Source: Carya illinoinensis
Taxonomy: Eukaryota; Streptophyta; Magnoliopsida; Fagales; Juglandaceae
Reading direction: 5' to 3'
Length of the DNA: 64,000 nt
Assembly: GCF_018687715.1 (NCBI RefSeq)
Contig: NC_056762.1
Location: 32,786,864 to 32,850,863, forward strand
A program made the position numbers and the translations under genes. The notes under the pieces were generated by a model. The model was not told the origin of the DNA and did not search any database. It saw only the letters and a list, made by a program, of their open reading frames with translations. Numbering within the stretch: position 1 is the first letter of the stretch; each line of letters opens with the position of its first letter. This document shows, piece after piece, positions 21,716-33,597 of the stretch.

Positions 21716-24632
21716 ATGAGCTCCTCGTGTGAAAATGCTGACTGCCTTGCATGGGCAGCAAGAGATGAATCTGGATTTTTATCACCATACAAGTTCAGCC
21801 GCAGGTATATTTAGGGCCTCTTTGGGGGTAGAAGTTTCAAAAAGTATTTAAATAATAAATAGTTTTAAAATTTTATTGTTAGAATAATGTCATACCTCAA
21901 ATCTATTTTAGAATAAAAATAATTTTACAATTTGACATATTACGTTAAGTCAAATCAATTTGTAAATTTATTTTTGTAAAATTTATTTCTGGACCGAGCA
22001 ACTTAGAGAAACTGAGCTGGAAGTGAGTACAAGATATGGATTTCTCATATCAGTTGTTGATAAATATATATGATCCCATGTATGCTTTTTCTATACAGTT
22101 TTGGGAACTGTGATGAAAACTTAATGCAGATTTACATCTTGAATACGTTTTGCTTGATTTTGTGCTGTTTTGTCTGAAATTCTTATACATAATCAATGTC
22201 GGAAATCTAATTTAGGGCTCTTGGAAGTGACGACGTTTCGATAAGAATTACACACTGTGGAGTTTGCTATGCTGATGTAAATTGGACAAGGAATCTACAT
22301 GGTGATTCGAAGTATCCTTTAGTGCCTGGGTAAGTGGGCTAATTTTATACCATGAGTAGTCTTAGGTTTCCTTGAACTAATGCATCTTTAATTGTTCACC
22401 AGACATGAGATTGTTGGAATTGTGAAAGAGGTCGGTTCAAATGTTCAGCGTTTCAAAGTTGGTGACCATATTGGAGTGGGAACCTATGTCAACTCATGCA
22501 GGGATTGTGAGTATTGTAATGATGGTGACGAAATTTATTGTGCAAAAGGAATGACATTCACTTTTAATGGTGTGGATGCGGATGGTACTATTACAAAAGG
22601 AGGATATTCAAGTTATATTGTTGTGCATGAAAGGTATGTGCTCTCTGAAGCTGTTTTCTTGATCTTATTTTCCTCAAATATAAAGTTCATGATTATAGAA
22701 TAAAATATCCCCCCCCTTCCAGTTACTGCTGAATGTATGATGCTATTTCTCATATTTGCATAGAAGTGTTTACATCTAAAACTCTCAACCTCATGTACTT
22801 GCGAAAAAGGAAATATTCAAAGTTCAGACTAAATGGAGTTAACATGGTAACGTGGAAGTTACTTGCCAATGTATATGAGATTTGTTTCATGTTGATGTTG
22901 CATGGAGCTTGACAGCTTGTTGATGTTGGTGACATAAGGCTTGAGGCTTCCTGTGGATCTATGCCATTGTCAGAATTGGCAATGGTTGGGCATAAGTTAT
23001 AGAGGGTTATGAACATTATCTTTATCAAGTATGTCTAGCTTCTCAACATCAATATATAGATCTGCTTGCTTGTGATTGTGTGTTTTAGAGCTTGCATGCT
23101 TCTGGGAAGTGGATACAATTTTCATTGCTGAGGTTCTTTTAACAAGTAACCTGATTTTGACCTATTAGCTTGGCAATCAAGGAATTTTACCACAAATTAC
23201 GGATGTCAATTTTGGTGTTGGAATACAGGTACTGCTTCAGCATACCTGACGACTATCCATTGGCTTCAGCAGCTCCTTTGCTTTGTGCTGGAATTACTGT
23301 GTATGCTCCCATGTTGCGCCACAAGATGAACCAACCGGGTAAATCTTTAGGAGTGATTGGACTTGGAGGTCTTGGTCACATGGCTGTGAAGTTTGGTAAG
23401 GCTTTTGGGTTGAATGTGACAGTTTTCAGCACTAGTTTGTCCAAAAAGGAGGAATCCCTGAGTTTGCTTGGTGCCGACAGATTTGTGCTCTCATCTGACC
23501 AAGAGCAGATGAAGGTTGAATTAGATAACCTTGTTGTAAAGCTTATGTTGTGTTGTTCACATTAGTGATTTCGAACTCGATGACATATCCTGATTGTTGT
23601 TGGATTGACTTTTGCAGGCCCTGGATAAGTCCTTTGACTTTATAATTGACACAGCATCTGGTGATCACCCATTTGATCCATACATGGCGCTGCTGAAGAC
23701 TGCTGGTGTTCTCGTTCTTGTGGGGTTCCCTAGTGAAGTCAAATTCAATCCTGCAAGCCTAAATCTTGGTACTTTAAAGAACTTTGATGAAATTTAAGTA
23801 CATTTTGACTTGGGGCTCGTTAGGACATTTGGAATATCTTAGAATTTTGTGAATATTAGTAAAATAGTTTGTGGATAGTTGTGAAATGGTTTGAGTTAAG
23901 GTGTTTTATTGAATTTTTGAAAATGAGAGAGAAAAAGTTGAATAAAAAATATTATAATGTTGAAAAACTGTTTGAATATAATTTTTAAATAGAATTTTTG
24001 TTTCAAACTTTAAAAAAATTGTATTAATTTTGTGTTTTTTTTTTTAAATTTGTAAAAATTATAATGGCTAAGTAATGGTTAGATAAAAAAGTTGAAGATT
24101 TGAAATTTGGAAGTGTTTTATGTTTGAGTGATTTTTGAAAAGGAAATTGTACGAAGTTTTGAGAATTTCTCATCTCATCTTATTACTCAAATGTACCTTT
24201 AGTTACGGTTGTAAGTTTTTAAAGTTCTGCTAGTTGTAACATCCTAAGTGAAATACCTATGCAACACCATAGACAGTCATTGATGTTTAGTGTTGCATAA
24301 GCCATAAAAAATGCTTGGTCTGACTGCTTGTGATGTCAGCGGGTTTCACGGGTGTTATACTTAAAGAGTGTTGCAAGTAGAACTCATGGAGTTTCTAACA
24401 TGTGTAATGAACTGCCTGAATTGAATTTTTGGCAGGAATGAAAACTGTTTCTGGTAGCATAGCAGGCGGTACAAAAGTGACACAAGAAATGCTAGACTTC
24501 TGTGCTGCTCATAAAGTTTACCCAAAGATAGAAGTTATTCCAATTGAGTATGCAAATGAAGCTCTCGAGAGGCTAATAAAGAGAGATGTGAAGTACCGGT
24601 TTGTGATTGATATTGAGAAATCTCTGAAATGA
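21716..24632 (+). CDS. CAD1: CAD-b: CAD1-type cinnamyl alcohol dehydrogenase
   Basis: Intact six-exon gene for a 355-residue NADP(H)-dependent medium-chain alcohol dehydrogenase: exons 21716-21804, 22216-22329, 22403-22633, 23229-23514, 23618-23768, 24436-24632. All junctions are GT-AG and the frame is open throughout. Catalytic zinc ligands are Cys47, His69-Glu70 and Cys164; the structural zinc knuckle is Cys100/103/106/114; GLGGLG at 189-194 and STSLSKK at 212-218 fit NADP(H) binding. Positions 48 and 52 are Tyr and Asn, where lignin-type CADs such as AtCAD5 have His, as expected for the CAD1 branch, so its physiological substrate is uncertain. The start is the only in-frame ATG, and the N-terminus matches the other copies. 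It is closest to CAD-c; the last intron holds the same inverted MITE in both. Confidence 0.92.
23815..24195 (-). repeat. Inverted MITE in CAD-b last intron
   Basis: Starts TTGGGGCTCGTTAGGACATTTGG and ends TCATCTCATCTTATTACTCAAATG. The same element at the same intron point occurs in CAD-c (30440-30830). It belongs to or resembles M1 in reverse. Confidence 0.65.
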
Positions 24633-24819
24633 ACTGCTGGAGAAATGGGGAGTTCTTCTTAATGCACATATTCATGGTTTTGTGAACGTTGAATGCATTG
24701 ATCACTTTGTTGCAACTCAAAAGCGCATAGGGGTTGGCTTTGATTAGGTTTCTGGGTTTGATCTTCTGTATCATGCAAGTAGGTAGCTTTGTGATGTTTT
24801 GTGATGTTTCTGAATGGCT

Positions 24820-24915
24820 CATAGCTTTGCACTTTGCAGCGTATGAGAGGCTGTAGCCGCTATGGATTGCTGTGAAAATTGATCAAAAGCTTGTAAAAAA
24901 CAGGTTGCAGTGTAT
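24820..24915 (-). pseudogene. Remnant of unidentified minus-strand ORF, copy downstream of CAD-b
   Basis: Matches the end of the 31720-31915 stretch (minus-strand reading ...QQSIAATASHTLL...). The start of that frame is lost in the deletion that shortens this flank. Confidence 0.35.
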
Positions 24916-25639
24916 CTTTTTCGTTTTAAAAGCTAAAGAAATAACCAACGGAGAAGCTCCGGAAAGCTTCACCAAAGACGTCTAATTTTTATGAACTTGC
25001 CATGTTTGGTTGGTAGGGTCATCTCATGGGAGTCTGGAACTCACTATTTTTTCAACATTTTATTAAAAAAAAAATTAAAGGGTTAAATCTATCTTAATTT
25101 ATTTCATATATACATTCAAACACATATATTAATTTATTTACATTTAAATTTATTTTAATTAGACTTATAAAATATTATTATTTACAGATCAATTTAGATC
25201 ATCTGAGATTATCTTAGTATTTAAACGCTGCACAGTTTGATTAATAAGTAGGATTTATTCACATTCTCTTTTTCTTTTTTTTAAACAATATTCTTTTTTT
25301 TTTTTTTAAATATTAATAGGGATCCGGGGAACCGCTTGGAACTACCGCTTCAATTTTTTTTAATGATTAAGAAAATATTGTTTAATAATATTGTGAATTT
25401 TTTTTTAAAAAAAAATATTTAAAAGTATTAAAAAATTGATGTAAAAAAATAAAAAACAAAAAATTATTTGAACTGGAGTTTCCGCTACCAGCGGTGGGTG
25501 TAGACCCACCCAATTCATAAAGAGTCAGGTAAATTGCGCAGTCCACCTTCATGAATGCGTCCTCTGATCAATAAAATTAACCAGAAGTTGCTAGTTGGCA
25601 TCATCTTCAACTGTCAAATTTATTCATTTAGTCAAACAG

Positions 25640-25835
25640 TTTAGATAAAATAAGATATTTTATTAGAAATTATATAAAATATTATTATAATATAATTTTT
25701 TAATATTAATTTAGTTTTAAAATTTGAAAAAGTTAATTTATTTATTATATTTTATGTAAAAATTTAAGAAAATTATTATGATTAGATAAAATAAGATAAA
25801 ATGAGATAGTTTGGCATTTGATAACCAAATCAGGT
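25640..25835 (-). repeat. MITE family M1, inverted copy
   Basis: Reverse orientation (AGATAAAATAAGATATTTTAT start, GATAAAATGAGATAGTTTGG end). Confidence 0.55.
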
Positions 25836-26747
25836 CTTAAATAACTACTGTTAGTTAATTTTTAATCCACTACAGTTTGATACAGCATATAGATAATTTG
25901 TTGTAACTGTGGCTGAAGGGATTGCATATAAAATTACAGAAAGTATTAAATATTTAATTTACATATAAAGTTGAAGTAATAAATTTTATATATAATTTAA
26001 AAAAACTCTACAGAGAAGAAGCCTTATACCGTATATATCCACTTAATCAACTCTAATAAAAAGTAAATGGACCTTGACCAGAATAACACTCATATAAAAA
26101 AAATAGCTACAGGCCCACACATAACCAAGGGACTGAGCCCAACGATTAACCCTTTATTACACAAACCCAAGCCCACAATGCGTTGGTCTGGGATGTTCTG
26201 AACTGTGACAGAAGGAGTGGTCTGGCTCATCTTTGTTTCTTGCGGGGCCACCTACCCAGGCTACCCTTCTAAGAGTTCCGGCTGGGGTGGGCCACCTAAC
26301 CTTCTGGGACTTCCGCTACTGCAAGTTAGATACGACGGGTAAGTGGAAACTTTACCATAAAAGATGTCAGTGCGTTCGTCAGCATTATTGGCCTTTCTTC
26401 TAAAATTTTTAACTAATTACTATCATTGTTAAATAATTAAATTAGATTTCGCTCCTAATTATATTTCACTCTTTAGATATTATTTTTTTAAAAAATTTAT
26501 TTATTATTTTTATACACCACACATTATATTTTTATTTATTTATTTTTTTATCAAATATATGCTATATAAATAATGAGTAAGATAATTAAATAAGTTTTAA
26601 AAAATAAAATATTAATTAATTAATTAATTAATTAATATGACGTATAGTATATGAAGATGATGAGTTATAGAACTCTAAAATAATTTTTTTCTTTTTTTAA
26701 TATTTTTTCTCTCACATTCTTTTACAATATTAACTATTCATTATTTT

Positions 26748-26751
<4 letters not shown>

Positions 26752-26787
<36 letters not shown>
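26752..26787. repeat. 36-base poly-T tract
   Basis: Uninterrupted T run followed by ATG; an oligo-T/A length-variable site. An ATTA repeat lies at 26611-26637. Confidence 0.9.
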
Positions 26788-26794
<7 letters not shown>

Positions 26795-27314
26795 GAACTG
26801 TTACTCTCAATTAAAAATCCAAATTATTTCTTTGTTGGTATAATAATATTTTCAAAATAATTTTTTTTTTGTCAAAATTCATCTTCTCTAACAATAATAT
26901 TTTATAAAGGTTAAATTATAAAAATTAGTAGAAAATTGAAATATATTATAAAATTTAAAATAAAAAATCTAAAAATATATAATCATTAAGGAATTCAAAT
27001 AATACATATCACTGTAGAAATATGTGTTTGCTTACTGCTTATAAAAAAAAATTAGTTAAATGTTTAGTAAAGATGACTTTATTTAATATTATTGAAAGAT
27101 ATAAAAATTTTATTTGTCTTACATTAATAAGAATAATAAAGTTTAATTTTTATAATATTTTATTTGGAAGAAAAAATAAGAATAAAAAATATGTCTAAAT
27201 ATTATAAATTCAAAAAGCAAGAATGATTTAGGATTATTACCGTTATTCTCTAAATTTATTGTTCTCAAAGTTTGGAGAGTAACTATAACAATCTTAAAAT
27301 TAAAAGTTAATGGT

Positions 27315-27475
27315 TTAGTTTGTTTTTATAAATCTTTTCATCTCATCTTATTTAATAATTATAATTTTTTTAAATTTTTAAATAAAATAAAAAATTTGAA
27401 ATTTTATATTATAATAATATTTTATTCAATTTTAATCTTATCCATCTCTCTCATATAATTAAACGAGACGTTTAA
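27315..27475 (+). repeat. MITE family M1, + copy
   Basis: TTTTCATCTCATCTTATTTAA start, ends CTCATATAATTAAACGAGACG. It lies about 330 bp upstream of the CAD-c TATA element. Confidence 0.55.
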
Positions 27476-27801
27476 ATTATGTTTAGGTAGCGAGGTGATT
27501 TTAAATTTCTTATAAATAGTAATGAAAAAGTATTAAAAGTGGTGAATAGTAATACAAAAATAATAAAAAGTTAGTAAAAATAATAATAACAGTAAAATAT
27601 TTTTAGAGCTGCACCACCTGAACCAGCATTAGACTATTGAATTAGCTCAATTTTTTCTTCACTCTACATATTTGTTTTCCATAAAATTTGGCTAAGGAAT
27701 TACAGGGAGTCGGATGGGATGCGAATGCTCTGGAGAAAAGGCCACCAAACCGATTTTTAAATTAATGGTCCATAGTCCACTCTCTGGTACGAATTTCTAC
27801 C

Positions 27802-27810
27802 TATAATAAA
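27802..27810 (+). promoter_or_regulatory. TATA-like box of CAD-c
   Basis: TATAATAAA followed by ATGAGGAGATTGGGAAGTGAG, aligning with the CAD-b promoter; 115 bp before the leader-intron donor. Confidence 0.55.
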
Positions 27811-27834
27811 ATGAGGAGATTGGGAAGTGAGATT

Positions 27835-28310
27835 CACTCGTCTTGCCTGGGTTTTTGGAGAGTTGGGAGTGTATCTGAGTCTCTCACTCACGAAGTGTTC
27901 TTCCTCCATTAATCCCGGTAAGCCTATATTTTCTCATCGCTTCTGACTGTTCTTCTTCGACTTGTCGAGTGAACCCACGTCACCGTTTCTTCTTTTTGTG
28001 TTTTGTATCAGCTCACAACATGAGTGATTGCCCAAAGTATAAGATTGTGTCTTTACGGTCTACCCAAAAATGTCCCAGTTTTTGTGTATTTAGCGACTGT
28101 GCACTAAACATCTGTCTCATATTTCCTCTCTTAAGAAATATTGAGCCTCAATGATCACACTGTCACCCCTTTTATGCTAGAACATCATTTTCTTTGTTTT
28201 GTTATTATTAGAAGTGGGAATGCTTTATAACCTTCAACGGTTTCTTTCCCCAGTTATTTTTCCTTTGGAAAAACCTGATGATCGATTGTTTTGTGCAGAA
28301 ACAGTCAACA
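27835..28310 (+). other. CAD-c 5' leader with intron
   Basis: The leader exon ends at 27917 (CCCG|GTAAGCC) and the intron is 27918-28298 (ends GTGCAG). The second leader piece runs into the ATG at 28311. Confidence 0.6.
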
Positions 28311-31261
28311 ATGAGCTCCTCGTGTGACAATGCTGACTGCCTCGCATGGGCAGCAAGAGATGAATCTGGATTTTTATCACCATACAAGTTCAGCCGCAGG
28401 TATATTTAGTGAATCCTCTTTTATCAAAAAAGAGAATGAAATTACTTGTGTTCTCAGGAAATGAAAACGAGAAAGATCCTTTATGTGATTTGCATCATAA
28501 TTCACTATGGGTGGTTATCTTCAAAAAAGAGAATGAAATTACTTGTGTTCTCAGGAAATGAAAACAATAAAGATCCTGTATGTGATATGCATCATTATAA
28601 ACGAATTTTCTAAATTTACTTTTGTAAAATTTCTTTTTGGACCAAGCATTTCACTTGGAGAAACTGAGCTAAAGTGAATACAAGATATGGATATCTCGTA
28701 TCTGTTGTTGATAATTATGATCCCATGTATGATTTTTCTATACAGTTTTGGGAACTGTGATGAAAACTTGGTGCAGATTTACATCATGAATACGTTTTGC
28801 TTGATTTTGTGCTTTTTTGGATGATATTTTGATATATAATCAATGTTGGAATTCTTATTCAGGGCTCTAGGAAGTGATGACGTCTCAATAAGAATTACAC
28901 ATTGTGGAGTTTGTTATGCTGATTTAATATGGGCAAGGAATGGACATGGGGATTCAAAGTATCCTTTAGTGCCTGGGTAAGTGGACTAATTGTATACCAT
29001 GAGTAGTCTTAGGTTTCCTTGAACTAATGCATCTTTAATTGCTCACCAGGCATGAGATTGTTGGAATTGTGAAAGAGGTCGGTTCAAATGTTCGCCGTTT
29101 CAAAATTGGTGACCATATTGGAGTGGGAACCTATGTCAACTCATGCAGGGATTGTGAGTATTGTAATGATGGAGACGAAGTTTATTGTGATAAAGGAATA
29201 GCATTCACTTTTAATAATGTGGATGTGGATGGTACTATTACGAAAGGAGGATATTCAAGTTATATTGTTGTGCATGACAGGTAAGTGTTCTCTGATGCTA
29301 TTTTCCTTCTTATTTTCCTGCAAATGTAAAGTTCACAATTATAGAATAAAATATCCCCCCTTCCAGTTACTGCTGAATGGATGATGTTATTTATCATATT
29401 TGCACATTATTTACATCTAAAACTCTCAACCTCATTTACTTGCAAAAAACGAAATATTCGAAGTTCGGAGTTGACATGATAATGTGGAAGCTACTTGCCA
29501 TTTATATGACATCTGTTTCATGGGCGGTGTTGCATGGACGTTGTTAATGTTGGTGAAATTAGGCTTGAGGCTTCCCATGGGATCTATGCCATTGTCAGAA
29601 CTGCCAATGGCTGGACATAAGTTATAGATGGTTATGAACATTATCTTTATCAAGTAGGTCTGGCTGCTCAACATCAATATATAGATCTTGCTTGTGATTG
29701 TATTTTTAGAGCTTGCATGCTTCTGGGAAGTGGATACAATTTTCCTTGCTAAGGTTCTTTTGACAAGTAACCGTGATTTTGACCTATTAGCTTGGGACTC
29801 GAGGAACTTGGCAAGGTTTTACCAAAAATTATGGATATCAATTTTGGTGTTGGAATACAGGTACTGCTTCAGCATACCTGAGGAATATCCACTCGCTTTA
29901 GCAGCTCCTTTGCTTTGTGCTGGAATTACTGTGTATGCTCCCATGGTGCGCCACAAGATGAACCAACCTGGTAAATCTTTAGGAGTGATTGGACTTGGAG
30001 GTCTTGGTCACATGGCCGTGAAGTTTGGTAAGGCTTTTGGGTTGAATGTGACAGTTTTCAGCACTAGCTTATCCAAAAAGGAGGAATCCCTGAGTTTGCT
30101 TGGTGCCGACAGATTTGTGCTCTCATCTGACCAAGAGCAGATGAAGGTTGAATTATATAACCTTGTTGTAAAGCTTATGTTGTGCTGTTCACATTAGCGA
30201 TTTTGAAATTGATGACATAACCTGATTGTTGTTGGATTGATGTTTGCAGGCCCTGGATAAGTCCTTTGACTTTATAATCGACACAGCATCTGGTGATCAC
30301 CCATTTGATCCATACATGGCGCTGCTGAAGACTGCTGGTGTTCTTGTTCTCGTGGGCTTCCCTAGTGAAGTCAAATTCAATCCTGCAAGCATAAATCTTG
30401 GTACTTGAAAGAAATTTTATAAAGTTTAAGTACTTTTTTACTTGGGGCTCATTTGGAGACTTGGAGTATCATAGAATTTTGTGAGTATTAGTGAAATGGT
30501 CTGTGAATAGTAGTGAAATGGTTTGAGATAAGGTGTTTTATTGAATTTTGGAAAATAAAAGAGAAAAAGTTGAATAAAAAATATTATAATGTTAAAAAAC
30601 TGTTTGAATATAATTTTTGAATATTATTTTTGTTTTGAACTTTAAAAAAGTATTATTAATTTTGTGTTTTGTTTTGAAATTTATAAAAATTGTAATGGCT
30701 AGGTAATGATTAGATGAAAAAGTTGAAGATTTAAAATTAAGGAGTGGTTTATGTTTGAGTGATTTTTGGGAAGGAAATTGTATGAAATCTTGAGAATTTT
30801 TCATCTCATCTTATTACCCAAATGTACCTTTATTTCAGTTGTAAGTTTTTAAAGTTCTGCCAGTTGTAACATCCTAAGCGAAATACCTGTGTAACTCCAT
30901 AGACAGTCATTGATGTTTAGTGTTGCATAAGCCATAAAAAATGATTGGTCTGACTCCTTGTCATGTCAGCGGGTTTCACAGGTGTTATACTTGAGTGTTG
31001 CAAGTAGGACTCATGGAGTTTTTAACATATGTGTAATGAACTGCCTGAATTGAACTTTTGGCAGGAATGAAAACTGTTTCTGGTAGCATAGCAGGCGGTA
31101 CAAAAGTGACGCAAGAAATGCTAGACTTCTGTGCTGCTCATAAAGTTTACCCAAAGATAGAATTAATTCCAATTGAGTATGCAAATGAAGCTCTCGAGAG
31201 GCTAATAAAGAGAGATGTGAAGTACCGGTTTGTGATTGATATTGAGAATTCTCTGAAATGA
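28311..31261 (+). CDS. CAD1: CAD-c: CAD1-type cinnamyl alcohol dehydrogenase
   Basis: Intact six-exon gene, 355 residues: exons 28311-28399, 28863-28976, 29050-29280, 29861-30146, 30250-30400, 31065-31261, with exon lengths identical to CAD-b. The zinc ligands, GLGGLG fold and STSLSKK segment are all kept. It differs from CAD-b at scattered sites (for example [10 protein letters not shown] around residues 47-56 and a C-terminal DIENSLK). It is predicted to be a cytosolic NADPH-dependent aldehyde reductase like its neighbours. The shared inverted MITE in the last intron, matching promoter and matching 3' flank make it the youngest duplicate, with CAD-b. Coding intron 1 holds a short internal repeat (AGAGAATGAAATTACTTGTG at about 28430 and 28529). 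Confidence 0.92.
30440..30830 (-). repeat. Inverted MITE in CAD-c last intron
   Basis: Orthologous in position to 23815-24195. It starts TTGGGGCTCATTTGGAGACTTGG and ends TCATCTCATCTTATTACCCAAATG. Confidence 0.65.
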
Positions 31262-33065
31262 ACTGCTGAAGAAATGGGGGGTTCTTCTCTATGCAATATT
31301 CATGGTTTTGTGCACGTTGAATGTATTGATCACTTGCAATTCAAAAGCGCATAGGGGTTTGCTTTGATTAGGTTTCTAGGAATTTAGTCGTAATAAAAGT
31401 CATCTGGGTTTGATCTTCTGTATCATGCAAGTAGGTAGCTAGCCTGAAATAAGTGAATGAGTGGTAGGGTGGTGTTTTGTGATGTGTATGATTGAATAAA
31501 AAATAGAAGTACGGACTTAATGATTCTCATTTCTATCGTATTGTTGTCATGTATGCTTGCAGGGCAAATCCATTTGGCAATGGATTTGCTTTATTTTGTT
31601 TTGTTTCCAGGAGGACTAAAAAAATTCCTCCTCCACCAGAGCAGGGAGCCAACCTTAGGCACTAAGTTGAAATCTGATACCAAGTTTTGCAACATTTGAA
31701 ATTCAAAATTTCGAAGACCTCAAATTGTTGACATGGCCCTGTACTTCAACTTGTTCAACGAAAGAAACGAAAGGTCACTTCCATCATAGCACGAGAGAGA
31801 TGGAGGCAAAGCTCCCTTCTGAATGGCTCGCAGCTTTGCACTAAGCAGCGTATGAGAGGCTGTAGCTGCTATGGATTGCTGTGAAAATTGATCAAAAGCT
31901 TGTGACAAAACAGGTTGCAGATCAGTAGGTGGTTTTTTTTTTATTTTTTTATTTTTTATTTTTTTATTTTTTTTTTAAGTTTTAAAGGCTAAAGAAAGAA
32001 CCACTGAAGAAGCTCCGGCAAGCCTCGCCAAACCGACGTCTAATCTGTGAGAACTTTGTTTGATTAATAAACAGGACTTACATTCTGCAACTATCATTGT
32101 TTTTTTGGTCTACATTTCCGATATATAAATTTGGTGGTGTCCACCTTCATGAATACTTCATTAGGAACGCATGCTGATTAATTGGCAAGTAGAACATTTA
32201 ATACAAGAGAAATGTTTTAACCACAAAAAGAATTATACAAAAGAAAATCTATAAAGTGATGTAGTTTGATGTAGTATATTAGATCAAAACAAAAAAAAAA
32301 CTCAAAGGATGTCACGGCCAATATCCGTGTCTGGATGCCCTTAATTTGTACAACACGAGGATGGTATTCGTATAAATTTCAATACTAGCTGTAATTAGGT
32401 GTTTACGCAGTCAAAAGGGCATATGCCAAATGAGTCTTGTTGTATCATCTCTAGTGTAATATCCCAATAACATCGTGAAGGGGTTATATGATAAATTTAG
32501 GATACAAATAATATGGCATATATAAGGATATATCGATGATTAAATGTCATGCTATCGAAATAAGTACTCTGGAAGGACTATATTTTAATGATATAAAATG
32601 TGTCTTTATTTTATATATCTAATAATTATTTTTTAATGGAATATTACGTAGCCTTGAGAGATGTTAGTTGTAAAGTATTATAGTCAAATAAAGAAGGAAA
32701 AAGGGGAAGCGAGATTTGGGGTAGACAATTTGTTATACATGCAGTGAAAGCATAACAAAGGGTAGATGGGATCAAAACGGAAGTCATATTTTATAGGCTA
32801 CTTCCAACGGTATTATCGGATCATGTATTCCTATGATCATGTTTGTCTCTCTCTGACTCAGTTTTATGGATTGATGGTGGTTGTGATCACTTCTTTTAAC
32901 GCACTTTTCTTTTAATTTGGAAAGAAAAAGTAAAACAAAATAAAATAAAGAAAAATAGAATTCATGATATTGAGAACTCTACGAATGGTGAATTTTCAAT
33001 GCGTGCTATTCGGTGTGGGCAAATTCCTGTGAATTTTCAATCTAGCTACAGCGCTGTAGTCCCGG
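31262..33065. other. CAD-c 3' flank and spacer to CAD-d
   Basis: 31262-31610 is the 3' UTR and flank shared with CAD-a. 31720-31915 is a possible minus-strand gene remnant, and 31927-31975 is T-rich. From 32050 to about 33000 nothing recognisable was found. The CAD-d promoter should lie in the last few hundred bases, but no clear TATA box was seen. Confidence 0.5.
31720..31915 (-). pseudogene. Unidentified minus-strand ORF remnant downstream of CAD-c
   Basis: The minus strand is open for about 62 codons (MSQAFDQFSQQSIAATASHT at its start, CYDGSDLSFLSLNKLKYRAM near its end) with a composition unlike the AT-rich surroundings. I do not recognise the family. Part of it recurs downstream of CAD-b, so it travelled with the duplication unit. 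Confidence 0.35.
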
Positions 33066-33210
33066 GTGAGCCACCCTTTTGGTAATGCAATCTTTCTCTT
33101 TACCCTTTCTTTTCAATCTGGTCATGAATGTTTGGGAATCTCTCGTTCATGGTATATATTATATATATTATATATATACACACACAGCGGAGAGATATAT
33201 ACATATACAT

Positions 33211-33251
<41 letters not shown>

Positions 33252-33597
33252 CTGCACTAATGTTATCTTTGATTCACAAAAGAGACTGTTTTCTGCATTT
33301 TGAAGATTTTATGTATAAGGTGGCAAGAGATGTTGAAATGGAACTTCTTGCACAATGCTGACTATGCGTGAAGCTATCATTTTAGTACACAAATGTTTTT
33401 TGTTTGTTTTTTTCACCATACGTGGTACTGAGTGTTTGTTGATACATTGCATGTCGCATGGTACAATGTGCAATTATATGGTCTATATTTTTGAAGTGGA
33501 TGGTGCTTACAGCATTGATGGATTTCTTTTTGTTGGCTCCCATTAGTGAAAGAAAACTGATGTTTGCTATCTTTTATGTGGTGGATTATAAGGAACA
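33066..33597 (+). other. CAD-d possible leader intron region with TA/CA microsatellite
   Basis: A CCCGG|GTGAGCC junction at 33066 resembles the CCCG|GTAAGCC leader donors of the other copies. A possible acceptor is ATAAG at 33592, just before the ATG at 33598. TA repeats (33152-33180) and a CA repeat (33215-33245) lie inside. Confidence 0.35.
33152..33250. repeat. Compound TA/CA microsatellite
   Basis: (TA)n, then CACACAGCGGAGAG, then TA-rich, then (CA)15 or so, then TATATA. It generates three overlapping spurious open frames. Confidence 0.9.

Larger units (their letters stand above)
24633..27801. other. CAD-b 3' flank and spacer to CAD-c
   Basis: 24633-24960 is the 3' flank, lacking about 0.4 kb present in the CAD-c flank. 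Beyond it lie an M2 module (25320-25500), an inverted M1 copy (25640-25835), the duplicated block at 26275-26440, an ATTA microsatellite (26611-26637), a 36-base T run (26752-26787) and an M1 copy (27315-27475). No gene was recognised. Confidence 0.65.

Noticed and set aside
33066..33361. Three overlapping open frames upstream of CAD-d
   Set aside because: They are produced by the TA/CA microsatellite.
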